Source: Janthinobacterium aquaticum
GTDB lineage: Bacteria > Pseudomonadota > Gammaproteobacteria > Burkholderiales > Burkholderiaceae_D
NCBI RefSeq assembly: GCF_009208565.1
Contig: NZ_WFLK01000010.1
Location: 165,706-229,705 of the forward strand
Reading direction: 5' to 3'
Length of the DNA: 64,000 bases
Below, piece by piece: positions 1 to 10,689 of the stretch. The translations under genes were made by a program, and so were the position numbers. Within the stretch, counting starts at the first letter, position 1, and each line of letters starts with the position of its first letter. A model generated the notes under the pieces. That model saw nothing but the letters and a program-made list of their open reading frames with translations, was not told where the DNA came from and ran no database searches.

Positions 1-65
1 CCTCGCTTCGCGCGGTTGAGTCGAATCACACACCATTTAATTATTTAGCCTAGGACTGACCTACC

Positions 66-158
66 ATGATGTTACTCGAAACCACCCTGATTACCCTGGC
101 CGTTGCCGTCACCGCGATCCGCTTTTACCTGATCACCACCGGCAAGGGCGAGCGTTAA
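66..158 (+). CDS. possible 30-aa single-pass membrane peptide
   Basis: The frame encodes 30 residues: a short acidic start (MMLLET), about 17 hydrophobic residues and a basic GKGER tail, which is the layout of a small one-pass inner-membrane peptide. An AGGA motif lies about 10 bases before the ATG. It is convergent with ftsB. No family is recognised, and such short frames arise by chance, so this is a tentative call. It differs from KdpF, which it resembles only in size. Confidence 0.35.
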   Translation: MMLLETTLITLAVAVTAIRFYLITTGKGER

Positions 159-202
159 TCGCCGCAGCAAAGCAGCATGTTTGAATAGTTTGTATTGACG
201 CG

Positions 203-222
203 CCAGCCTGATTGCAGGCTGG
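203..222. terminator. hairpin between the small ORF and ftsB
   Basis: CCAGCCTG and CAGGCTGG form a perfect 8-bp stem around an ATTG loop. It sits just past the ftsB stop and past the small plus-strand ORF. No T tract follows on either strand, so it is at best a weak or Rho-assisted terminator. Confidence 0.3.
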
Positions 223-232
223 GCGAGTTGAC

Positions 233-556
233 TTAATGTGTCGCGCCGGTATCGGCTGGCGCCTGCGGCGGCGGCGGGGTCTGGCCCTTGCGCACGATCT
301 GCACGAAAATCTCGTTCTGCTTGACCATGCCCAGCTCGAAGCGGGCCCGCTCTTCCACCGCACCGGTACCATCCTTCAGGTCGCGCACTTCGGAATCGAG
401 CTTGGCGTTACGCGCCTTCAATTCCATATTCTTTTTATTGGCCACCGCCACCTGGGCTTCCATGTCGGCAACGCGCAGCCAGCCGCCTTTACCCAGCCAG
501 AGGGGAAATTGTATGATCAGCAGCAACGCTGCAAGGGCAAGGGTAATGATGCGCAT
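233..556 (-). CDS. ftsB: cell division protein FtsB
   Basis: FtsB is a bitopic inner-membrane protein that joins FtsL and FtsQ in the divisome. The 107-residue product has a short cytoplasmic start, one hydrophobic segment (about residues 3-21), a coiled-coil stretch (about 30-70) and the family pattern in which [18 protein letters not shown] follows the coil. A proline-rich tail (QTPPPPQAP) ends it. The eno-ftsB order is typical of Burkholderiales. A strong terminator separates it from eno, so it probably has its own promoter. Confidence 0.93.
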   Translation of the reverse strand: MRIITLALAALLLIIQFPLWLGKGGWLRVADMEAQVAVANKKNMELKARNAKLDSEVRDLKDGTGAVEERARFELGMVKQNEIFVQIVRKGQTPPPPQAPADTGATH

Positions 557-565
557 GGGATATCG

Positions 566-596
566 GTGAAAAAACCGGCCGGATTAATCCGGCCGG
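566..596 (-). terminator. Rho-independent terminator of eno
   Basis: The palindrome CCGGCCGGAT/ATCCGGCCGG lies just past the eno stop. Read on the minus strand it is followed directly by TTTTTTCAC, a classic intrinsic terminator. It ends about 10 bases before the ftsB start codon, so it also occupies the ftsB leader. Confidence 0.85.
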
Positions 597-614
597 CCTG
601 TGGTTTTACAGCAA

Positions 615-1913
<1,299 letters not shown>

Positions 1914-1965
1914 TTAAACGTAACAAGCTGCACACTGCGTTCTGATGCGCAATTGCACAAGGGGC

Positions 1966-2010
1966 AAAAAAATTCCCGGCAGGAACTCCAGTCAACACTG
2001 GCCTGCCGGG
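1966..2010 (-). terminator. Rho-independent terminator of pyrG
   Basis: CCCGGCAGG at 1975-1983 pairs with CCTGCCGGG at 2002-2010, and an inner CCAGT/ACTGG stem extends the hairpin past a four-base bulge. On the minus strand the stem is followed by AATTTTTTTGC. It lies 30 bases past the pyrG stop and isolates pyrG from eno. Confidence 0.88.
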
Positions 2011-2041
2011 ATCGGTGCTTCAAGCACTATACGTGGTCACG

Positions 2042-3745
<1,704 letters not shown>

Positions 3746-3852
3746 CTAAAAAGTGCGCGATGCTCGCCTGCCAGCGCGGGAAAATGCGTCAACTGCCGGC
3801 TAAGTCACCGCTCCTGCCGTGCATCTACAACAAGATTATGCATTGGCAATAT

Positions 3853-3880
3853 TTGAAATATTTATAGTCTTATATGCTAT
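3853..3880 (+). promoter_or_regulatory. possible promoter of the first PRC-barrel gene
   Basis: In the AT-rich stretch between pyrG and the PRC-barrel gene, TTGAAA at 3853-3858 and TGCTAT at 3875-3880 are 16 bases apart, facing the plus-strand gene. This is pattern matching only. Confidence 0.35.
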
Positions 3881-3946
3881 GTGGGTGAGCTAACAGACCC
3901 CGGCGCGACCGTACGCGACACTGGCATTTTTCCAATGGAGGTAATC

Positions 3947-4354
3947 ATGAGCTACGAAGATCGCGACGCCTATGGCATGTATGTCAACCGTGGCCGCAAG
4001 GGCCCGGGCCCTGAACTGATGGGCGCCAACACCCTGATCGGCGACCATGTGCACAACGCCAAGGATGAACATCTGGGTGAAATCAAGGAAATCATGATCG
4101 ACATGCGCAGCGGCAAAATTGCCTACGCCGTGATGTCGCATGGCGGCGTGTTTACCATCGGCGAAAAACTGTTTGCCGTGCCTTGGGAAGCGCTGCTGCT
4201 CGACACCGTCAACAAGCGCTTCACGCTCAATGTCGACAAGGAGCGCATTGAAAACGCCCCCGGTTTCGACACGGAAAACTGGCCCGACATGGCCGACACC
4301 ACCTGGTCGAACGAAATCCACAGCTATTACGGCACCACCGCGCGCGATTACTAA
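3947..4354 (+). CDS. PRC-barrel domain protein (paralogue 1)
   Basis: A 135-residue soluble protein with one PRC-barrel domain, a beta-barrel fold found in photosynthetic reaction centre H subunits and the RNA-processing protein RimM. The core runs from about residue 22 to 90 (GANTLIGDHVHNAKDEHLGEIKEIMIDMRSGKIAYAV, then LFAVPWEALLLD). The start is set by a GGAG 6 bases upstream and by alignment with its paralogue at 37.4 kb, which also begins MSY.DRD. The function of this small stand-alone form is not established. The N-terminal YGMYVNRGRKGPGPEL segment looks flexible. Confidence 0.85.
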   Translation: MSYEDRDAYGMYVNRGRKGPGPELMGANTLIGDHVHNAKDEHLGEIKEIMIDMRSGKIAYAVMSHGGVFTIGEKLFAVPWEALLLDTVNKRFTLNVDKERIENAPGFDTENWPDMADTTWSNEIHSYYGTTARDY

Positions 4355-4380
4355 ATCGCCGCTGGCAGCATGCATTGAAA

Positions 4381-4402
4381 GCCGGGCACGCCCGGCTTTT
4401 TT
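4381..4402 (+). terminator. terminator of PRC-barrel gene 1
   Basis: GCCGGG and CCCGGC pair around a CACG loop and are followed by TTTTTT. The hairpin lies 26 bases past the stop codon. Confidence 0.85.
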
Positions 4403-4449
4403 ACGCCTGACCCTCTGCAAGGTAGAATAAAAAAAATGGAGGACTTTGC

Positions 4450-5853
4450 ATGGATCGCCCTGAACACGTATTGAAAAAACCTTTGCCGCCTGCCCTGGCA
4501 ACTGCCCTGTCGCTGATCTTTGCCGACCGCTACAGCACCAGCGAGGCGATGCGTGCCCACCATGGCCGCGACGAGTCGAGCTACGATCCGATGCTGCCCG
4601 ACGCCGTGGTGTTTGCGCACAGTACCGAAGAGGTCGCGGCCATCGTCAAGCTGTGCCATACCCATCGCGTTCCCGTGATCGCCTATGGCAGCGGCACTTC
4701 GCTCGAAGGCCATGTGCTGGCGCGCCATGGCGGCATTACCATCGACCTGTCGCAGATGCAGCAAATGGTGGCGGTGCATGCCGAAGACCTGACTGCCACC
4801 GTGCAGGCTGGCGTCACGCGCAAGCAGCTCAATGCCGAGCTGCGCGATACCGGCCTGTTCTTCCCCATCGACCCGGGCGCCAATGCGTCGCTGGGCGGCA
4901 TGGCCGCCACCCGCGCCTCGGGCACCAATGCCGTGCGCTACGGCACCATGCGTGAAAACGTGCTGGCGCTGACGGTGGTCACCGCCGACGGGCGCATTAT
5001 CAAGACCGGCACGCGCGCCAAAAAATCGTCGGCCGGCTACGACCTCACGCGCCTGTTTGTCGGCAGCGAGGGCACGCTGGGCATTATCACGGAAGTGACC
5101 GTGAAACTGTATCCGCTGCCCGAAGCCATCTCGGCGGCAGTTTGCTCGTTCGGCTCGACCGGTGACGCCGTCAACGCCGTGATCCAGACCATCCAGATGG
5201 GCGTGCCGGTGGCGCGCGTCGAGTTTCTCGATGAGAATGGCGTCAAGGCCATCAACGCCTACGACAAGCTGGCGCTGCCGCAAAAGCCGCTGCTGCTGTT
5301 TGAATTTCACGGCAGTCCCGCCAGCGTGGAAGAGCAGGCGCAACTGGTACAGACCATCGCCGCCGAACATGGCGCCAGCGGTTTCGAGTGGGCCAGCAAG
5401 CCCGAAGAACGCTCACGGCTGTGGGCGGCGCGCCACAATGCCTATTTTGCGCTGTTGCAGTTGCGCCCCGGCTGCCGCGCCATCTCCACCGACTGCTGCG
5501 TGCCGATCTCGCGCCTGGCCGAATGCATGCTGGCCACCCGCGACGATTGCGAACGGCAGGGCCTGGTCTACGCCATGATCGGCCACGTGGGCGATGGCAA
5601 CTTCCATGTGCAGATGCTGGTCGACCCCGACAACCCCGACGATATCGCACGCGCCGAACAGGTCAACCGCGCCATGGTCTCGCGCGCCATCGCCATGGAC
5701 GGCACCTGCACCGGCGAGCACGGCGTGGGCATGCACAAGATGGACTTCCTGGTCGAGGAGCATGGCGAAGACGCCATCACCACCATGCGCACGCTCAAGC
5801 ATGCGCTCGATCCGCATAACATCATGAATCCCGGCAAAGTGATCGCCTGGTAA
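4450..5853 (+). CDS. FAD-linked oxidase, D-lactate dehydrogenase (cytochrome) type
   Basis: The 467-residue product belongs to the GlcD/Dld2 family, which oxidises D-2-hydroxy acids (D-lactate, glycolate or D-2-hydroxyglutarate) and passes electrons to cytochrome or quinone. The N-terminal PP-loop FAD domain has VIAYGSGTSLEGHVL (about residue 76), DPGANASLGGMAATRASGTNAVRYG and GSEGTLGIITEV. The C-terminal substrate domain carries the metal-binding histidines in HVGDGNFHV and GTCTGEHGVGMHK and ends HNIMNPGKV. A GGAGG motif lies about 10 bases before the ATG. The substrate cannot be fixed from sequence, but D-lactate is most likely. Confidence 0.88.
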   Translation: MDRPEHVLKKPLPPALATALSLIFADRYSTSEAMRAHHGRDESSYDPMLPDAVVFAHSTEEVAAIVKLCHTHRVPVIAYGSGTSLEGHVLARHGGITIDLSQMQQMVAVHAEDLTATVQAGVTRKQLNAELRDTGLFFPIDPGANASLGGMAATRASGTNAVRYGTMRENVLALTVVTADGRIIKTGTRAKKSSAGYDLTRLFVGSEGTLGIITEVTVKLYPLPEAISAAVCSFGSTGDAVNAVIQTIQMGVPVARVEFLDENGVKAINAYDKLALPQKPLLLFEFHGSPASVEEQAQLVQTIAAEHGASGFEWASKPEERSRLWAARHNAYFALLQLRPGCRAISTDCCVPISRLAECMLATRDDCERQGLVYAMIGHVGDGNFHVQMLVDPDNPDDIARAEQVNRAMVSRAIAMDGTCTGEHGVGMHKMDFLVEEHGEDAITTMRTLKHALDPHNIMNPGKVIAW

Positions 5854-5860
5854 CAAACGC

Positions 5861-5975
5861 GGGGTCAGTTCCGCCATTTGTACACGAACTCGGCTGTATA
5901 GCCTTGCAAAGGAGCCATCATGCTCCAGCTTTACGATAAAGGATGAGGCCGTGTCCGAATGGCGGAACTGACCCC
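5861..5975. repeat. 115-bp element A with inverted ends
   Basis: The ends are GGGGTCAGTTCCGCCATT and its exact reverse complement. The inverted match extends to 26 bases with two mismatches. A second copy of exactly the same length lies at 13111, sharing the ends but not most of the interior. There is no ORF inside, so it is MITE-like or a large REP-like palindrome. It forms the last codons of the minus-strand GNAT gene. Confidence 0.8.
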
Positions 5976-6434
5976 GAGTTTATGCATCGGTATATACGCA
6001 ATCCCGTCGGCCTCGACTTTCGGGCCCGTGGCCACAAAGCCCAGCTGCTCATAAAACGGCAGTGCCCGCAGCGAGGAATTGACGGTAAAGGCGAGCACTT
6101 CGGCGCGCGCCAGCGATGCGCTGCTGGCGGCCTGCCACAACTGGCGCGCAATGCCGCGCCGGTGCAGCGCGCGTGGCACGAACAGGTGAAACAGATGGCT
6201 GTTGTCGCGCATGGCCACCACGCCAGCCAGTTCGCCGTCGAGGTACGCAATCTGGTAGACAAACTTCGGTTGCGACAGATAGCGCTCGATCGCTGCCAAG
6301 CTGCAGTTTTCAATAAACTTTTCCGCGCCACGGCCATCCGGGTGCAGCGTCAGGAACGGCATCAGGTCGGTGATCAGGGCGGCAATCACGGGCGCGTCGG
6401 AAACGAGCGCAGGGCGCAGGGTCAGTGTGGTCAT
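5931..6434 (-). CDS. GNAT N-acetyltransferase
   Basis: A 167-residue Gcn5-related acetyltransferase. It shows the beta4-acetyl-CoA loop pattern HLFVPRALHRRGIARQLW (about residue 82-99) and the C-terminal SSLRALPFYEQLGF motif, which marks the end of the CoA fold. The substrate is unknown. The last 14 or so residues (GVSSAIRTRPHPLS) are the translation of repeat element A, so the original C-terminus probably lay near IPMHKLG and the element supplied a new tail and stop codon. It lies downstream of dnaE2 on the same strand, about 50 bases away. Confidence 0.85.
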   Translation of the reverse strand: MTTLTLRPALVSDAPVIAALITDLMPFLTLHPDGRGAEKFIENCSLAAIERYLSQPKFVYQIAYLDGELAGVVAMRDNSHLFHLFVPRALHRRGIARQLWQAASSASLARAEVLAFTVNSSLRALPFYEQLGFVATGPKVEADGIAYIPMHKLGVSSAIRTRPHPLS

Positions 6435-6485
6435 GGATGCATCATGCCATGCGCCTGGCCGGCCGGCAAACGCCGAAAAAATCAG

Positions 6486-9400
6486 TCAGCAAAAATCACG
6501 GCTGCTGGTCTGCAATCTGCCCAGCAGATGCGACATATCAAACAACCGCTTGGCCACCAGATTGCGCACGATGCCTTCCTGCTGCCAGATGCCGTACACG
6601 CCCAAGAGGGGCGCACTCAATACCTCGCGCCGCTGTTCTTCCACCAGCGACGGCCAGACGATCACATTGACGTTGCCGGTCTCGTCTTCCAGCGTCAGAA
6701 ACAGCACGCCCTTGGCCGTGCCCGGACGCTGGCGCACGGTGACGATGCCGCAGGCGCGCGCCTGCTGGCCATTGCGGTAGCACGATAATGTCGAGGCCGG
6801 CATAAAGCGCTGCGCCAGCAATTGCTTGCGCAACAGCGCCAGCGGATGGCGTCCCAGCGTCAGTCCCTGCGCGCGGTAGTCGCTGACGATGTCCTGCCCT
6901 TCGGTGGGCGCATCGAGCTGCGGCAGCGCTTCCTGCGGCGTGGTGGCGCGCAGCAAGTCCTTGTCGGGCACGGCACCGGCCGCCTGCCATAGCGCGTCGT
7001 GGCGGTGCCCGGCCAGCGCCAGCAGCGCATTGCCGCCAGCAAGCACCTGCAGGTCGTGACGGTCCAGGCCGGCGCGCCGCGCCAGGTCAGCCACGCTGGC
7101 AAACGGGAGCATTGCGCGTGCGTCCTCGATGCGCTGGGCCGCTTCCAGGCGCATGCCGCGCAGCTGGTTCAGGCCCAGGCGCACCTGCGGCGCGGCCATT
7201 TCGCCTTCCAGCGACGCTTCCCAGCTACTGACGGCAACATCGACCGGCAGCACCCGCACGCCATGGCGGCGCGCATCCTGCACCAGTTGCGAGGGGCTGT
7301 AAAAACCCATCGGCTGGCTGTTGAGCAAGGCGCACAGAAAGGCGGCCGGCTCATGGCATTTGAGCCAGGAACTGGCGTAAGTGAGCAAGGCAAAACTGGC
7401 CGCATGCGACTCGGGAAAACCGTATTCGCCAAAACCCTGGATCTGGCTGAAAATCGCCTCCGCAAATTCCCGCTTATAGTCATTGGCTACCATTTTCTCG
7501 ACAATGCGCTCCTTGTAATCAGTCAGGCCGCCCTTGCGCTTCCAGGCCGCCATGGCGCGCCGCAGTTGATCCGCTTCGCCCGGCGTAAAGTCAGCGGCAA
7601 TCATGGCCACCTGCATCACCTGCTCCTGGAAGATCGGCACGCCCAGCGTGCGTCCCAGTGCCTTTTCCAGGCCTTTCGGATAGTCTACCGGTTCGAGCTT
7701 CTGACGCCGCTGCAGGTAAGGATGCACCATGCCGCCCTGGATCGGGCCGGGGCGCACCAGCGCCACCTCGATCACCAGGTCGTAGAACTCGCGCGGACGC
7801 AAACGCGGCAGCATGCTCATCTGCGCGCGCGACTCGATCTGGAACACGCCGATGGTATCGGCCTCGCACATCATGTCGTAGGTGGCGCGGTCTTCCTGTG
7901 GAATATCCTGCATCTCGAACGGCGCGCCGCGGCGCAGGCCGACCAGTTCAAACGCGCGGCGCAAGGCCGACAGCATGCCCAGCGCCAGCACATCGACCTT
8001 CATCAGGCCCAGCTCTTCCAGGTCGTCCTTGTCCCACTCGATCACGCTGCGTTCGGCCATGGCGGCGTTTTCAATCGGCACCAGGCGCGACAGCTTGTGC
8101 TGCGCAATCACGAAGCCGCCCGGATGCTGCGACAGATGGCGCGGAAAGCCCAGCAGCGATTGCGCCAGCGTGGCCCACTGCTGCGACAGTTCGGCCTCGG
8201 GATCGAGGCCCGATTCGGCCAGCCGGTTCAGGAGGTCATGCTTGCTGTCGAACCAGCGATGCGCTTTCGACACCTTGTCGATCATGTCGAGGTCGATACC
8301 GAGCGCACGGCCGCTGTCGCGCAGCGCGCTTTTGGGCCGGTAGCAGATCACCACGGCGGCCAGCGCAGCGCGGCGCCGGCCATATTTGCGGTAGATATAC
8401 TGCATCACCTCTTCGCGCCGCTGGTGCTCGAAGTCGACATCGATATCGGGCGGCTCATCGCGCTCGCGCGACATGAAACGCCCGACCAGGCAATTGCCGC
8501 GCGCCGGGTCCACCTCGGTAATGCGCAGGCAGTAGCAGACGGCCGAGTTGGCGGCCGAACCCCGGCCCTGGCACAGGATGCCCTGCGAGCGCGCATGGCG
8601 CACGATGTCATAAACGGTCAAGAAATAAGGCTCATACTTCAGCTCGGCAATCAGCTCGAGCTCCTGCTCGATCTGCTGCTGCACCTGGGCTGGTATGCCC
8701 AGCGGAAAACGCCCGCGCGCGCCGATGTAGGTTTCTTCACGCAAATAGCTGGCCGGCGTGTGGCCGGCAGGCACCAGCTCGTCGGGATACGCATAGCGCA
8801 ATTCATCGAGATTGAAGCTACACTTGCCGGCGATATGGAGCGTTTCGGCCAGCACCTGCGGCGGGTAGAGATTGGCCAGGCGCAAACGCGCGCGCAGATG
8901 CTGCTCGGCATTTTGCGACAATGCATAGCCGCATTCGGCCAGCGGCTTGCCGATGCGGATCGCACACAGGGTGTCGAGCAGTATCTTGCGCGAGCGCACA
9001 TGCATGCAGACATGGCCCACAGCCACCACCGGCAGGCCCAGCGCTTGCCCCGCCTGCAGCACGGCCATGCGGTGGGCGTCGTCCTGCGCCCGCTGCAGCA
9101 GATTCAGGCCAATCCAGCTGCGCTCGCTACCAAAGGTGCTGCGCAACCAAGCGCCCTGCTGCTGCAGGCTCGATGCTTGCGCCGGGTAGCTGGGCAGCAA
9201 GATCATCAAGCAATCGGGCAAGCCTTTCAGGTGCGCAAATTCAGGCGTAGGGTCGGTAAAGTCCTCCGGCGTCAGCAGATAACTACCCTTGGCTGCGCGC
9301 GTGCGCGCCATGGTGATCAGCTCGGACAGATTGCCATAGCCTTCCATGTTTTGCGCCAGCGCCACGAGCGTCCCGGCGGCGCTGCCATCGGCATGACGCA

Positions 9401-9623
9401 GATGAAAATGCGCGCCGATAATCAAGGGCAGCCCCCCCCTCTTGGCCACCGCATGGGCGCGCACTACGCCGGCCAGCGAACACTCATCGGTAATGGCCAG
9501 CGCCGCATAGCCGAGCTGCATGGCGCGCGCCGCCAGCTCCTCTGCGTGCGAGGCGCCCTGCAGGAAACTGAAATTGGTCAGGCAAAACAACTCCGCATAC
9601 TCGGGCAAGACTGCAGCCGACAT
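6486..9623 (-). CDS. dnaE2: error-prone DNA polymerase DnaE2 (ImuC)
   Basis: DnaE2 is the SOS-induced replicative-type polymerase that extends past lesions together with ImuA and ImuB. The 1045-residue product has an N-terminal PHP domain (CLTNFSFLQGASH, ITDECSLAGV) and the palm aspartates in PPDIDVDFEHQRREEVMQYIY. It also has finger motifs such as GVFQIESRAQMSMLPRLRP, a helix-hairpin-helix segment and a C-terminal OB fold (GIVTVRQRPGTAKGVLFLTLEDETG). The ATG at 9623 is chosen because GAGG lies 6 bases upstream. A TTG 12 bases earlier is in frame but would place the ribosome site inside the gene. A perfect LexA box lies just upstream. Confidence 0.95.
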   Translation of the reverse strand: MSAAVLPEYAELFCLTNFSFLQGASHAEELAARAMQLGYAALAITDECSLAGVVRAHAVAKRGGLPLIIGAHFHLRHADGSAAGTLVALAQNMEGYGNLSELITMARTRAAKGSYLLTPEDFTDPTPEFAHLKGLPDCLMILLPSYPAQASSLQQQGAWLRSTFGSERSWIGLNLLQRAQDDAHRMAVLQAGQALGLPVVAVGHVCMHVRSRKILLDTLCAIRIGKPLAECGYALSQNAEQHLRARLRLANLYPPQVLAETLHIAGKCSFNLDELRYAYPDELVPAGHTPASYLREETYIGARGRFPLGIPAQVQQQIEQELELIAELKYEPYFLTVYDIVRHARSQGILCQGRGSAANSAVCYCLRITEVDPARGNCLVGRFMSRERDEPPDIDVDFEHQRREEVMQYIYRKYGRRRAALAAVVICYRPKSALRDSGRALGIDLDMIDKVSKAHRWFDSKHDLLNRLAESGLDPEAELSQQWATLAQSLLGFPRHLSQHPGGFVIAQHKLSRLVPIENAAMAERSVIEWDKDDLEELGLMKVDVLALGMLSALRRAFELVGLRRGAPFEMQDIPQEDRATYDMMCEADTIGVFQIESRAQMSMLPRLRPREFYDLVIEVALVRPGPIQGGMVHPYLQRRQKLEPVDYPKGLEKALGRTLGVPIFQEQVMQVAMIAADFTPGEADQLRRAMAAWKRKGGLTDYKERIVEKMVANDYKREFAEAIFSQIQGFGEYGFPESHAASFALLTYASSWLKCHEPAAFLCALLNSQPMGFYSPSQLVQDARRHGVRVLPVDVAVSSWEASLEGEMAAPQVRLGLNQLRGMRLEAAQRIEDARAMLPFASVADLARRAGLDRHDLQVLAGGNALLALAGHRHDALWQAAGAVPDKDLLRATTPQEALPQLDAPTEGQDIVSDYRAQGLTLGRHPLALLRKQLLAQRFMPASTLSCYRNGQQARACGIVTVRQRPGTAKGVLFLTLEDETGNVNVIVWPSLVEEQRREVLSAPLLGVYGIWQQEGIVRNLVAKRLFDMSHLLGRLQTSSRDFC

Positions 9624-9635
9624 GATGCACCTCAA

Positions 9636-9655
9636 TACTGTATAAAAACACAGTA
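9636..9655 (-). promoter_or_regulatory. LexA (SOS) box of dnaE2
   Basis: TACTGTATAAAAACACAGTA matches the proteobacterial LexA consensus CTGT-N8-ACAG exactly, including the flanking TA/TA. It lies 12 bases upstream of the dnaE2 start codon, where LexA would block transcription or early elongation. The same motif precedes imuA. Confidence 0.9.
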
Positions 9656-9730
9656 ATTATACTCACCTGCAAATTCTTCTCCCGAAAACACGAAGCACGC
9701 TATGCTGGCGTTTTATTTTCCTGTCCTGCC

Positions 9731-10528
9731 ATGACCACTCACCTGCTCACCTGTTTTGGCCTTGCATCGGGTGGCGGCAACCCGGCGCTGGTGATCGAAC
9801 ACAACCATGACGATGAAGCGCAGCGCCAGCTGATCGCACAGGCGAGCGGCGTGAGCGCCTGCGTCTTTATCGACCGCCAGGCCGACGGCGCCGTCGTGCT
9901 TGATTATTTTTATCCGCATACGCGCAGTCCGCTATGCCTGCACGCCACGCTGGCGGCCAGTTATGTGCTGATGACCGAAGGCGCACCGGACAGTCTGCAC
10001 GTCACCACTGCCATGCATGGCCAGCCTTTGCAGCTGCGCCGCCGCGCGCACGGCTTTCTGGTCGGCGTGGCGCCGCAAACGCCGCCCGCAGTGGCATTGG
10101 AAAGCTATCTGCCATCGGAACTGCTGGCCGAGCAGCTCACACTGGCCTCGCCACCGGTCATCGCCTCGGTCGGCAGCTCCAAGCTGCTGCTCGAAGTGGC
10201 TGACCGCACTACCCTGCGCGCGCTGCGGCCCAACCTGGAACTGATCGCCGACTGGGGCCGCCTGCACGCAATCAACGGCTGCTATGCCTATTGCCGGCTG
10301 GAAGACGGCCAGTATGAAGGGCGCAACTTCAACCACCTCGATCCGGCGCGCGAAGATTGCGCCACCGGCGTGGCCGCCGGCGCGCTGGCATGGCATCTGC
10401 AGCAGTCCTTGAGCGTGCAGCAAGGCCATGTCACGCAGCAGCCGTGCCTGATCGAAGTCCAGCTGCAAAACGGCCTGGTGTGGGTGGGCGGAATGGTGCA
10501 AACGAGCACTGCAATAGTGCCTGATTGA
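9731..10528 (+). CDS. PhzF-family isomerase-like protein lacking the catalytic Glu
   Basis: The 265-residue product has the two-lobed PhzF fold pattern: GGGNPALVI near the N-terminus, the CxHATLAASYV motif at about residue 76-86, and REDCATGVAAGALAWHL in the C-terminal lobe. Known members isomerise substrates with a glutamate in the motif S-E-T-x-F. Here that stretch reads S-A-C-V-F, so alanine replaces the glutamate, and the usual CGH is CLH. It may therefore be catalytically altered or a non-enzymatic homologue. It is not part of a phenazine cluster. Confidence 0.82.
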   Translation: MTTHLLTCFGLASGGGNPALVIEHNHDDEAQRQLIAQASGVSACVFIDRQADGAVVLDYFYPHTRSPLCLHATLAASYVLMTEGAPDSLHVTTAMHGQPLQLRRRAHGFLVGVAPQTPPAVALESYLPSELLAEQLTLASPPVIASVGSSKLLLEVADRTTLRALRPNLELIADWGRLHAINGCYAYCRLEDGQYEGRNFNHLDPAREDCATGVAAGALAWHLQQSLSVQQGHVTQQPCLIEVQLQNGLVWVGGMVQTSTAIVPD

Positions 10529-10689
10529 TATTTGACGCACCATGAAAATGCAGCAAAAAAATAGCACGCTCAAGAAACAACAGTCCGGTGTTTTTTCCAC
10601 GAGCAAAGCAAAGTAACGCTGGTGAATGATGAAATGTTGGCACTAGAATCAAGTGACCTTTCAAGCAATCAAACCACCGGAGAACCTGC

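Noticed and set aside
9624..9635. TTG start for dnaE2
   Set aside because: ATG at 9623 has GAGG at proper spacing inside the putative extension.
6999..9656. 885-aa open frame on the plus strand opposite dnaE2
   Set aside because: It is the antisense shadow of a GC-rich gene; composition is His/Gln/Arg-rich with no family motif, and dnaE2 explains the region.
9731..10528. Phenazine biosynthesis gene
   Set aside because: PhzF-like fold only; no other phz genes nearby and the catalytic Glu is missing.
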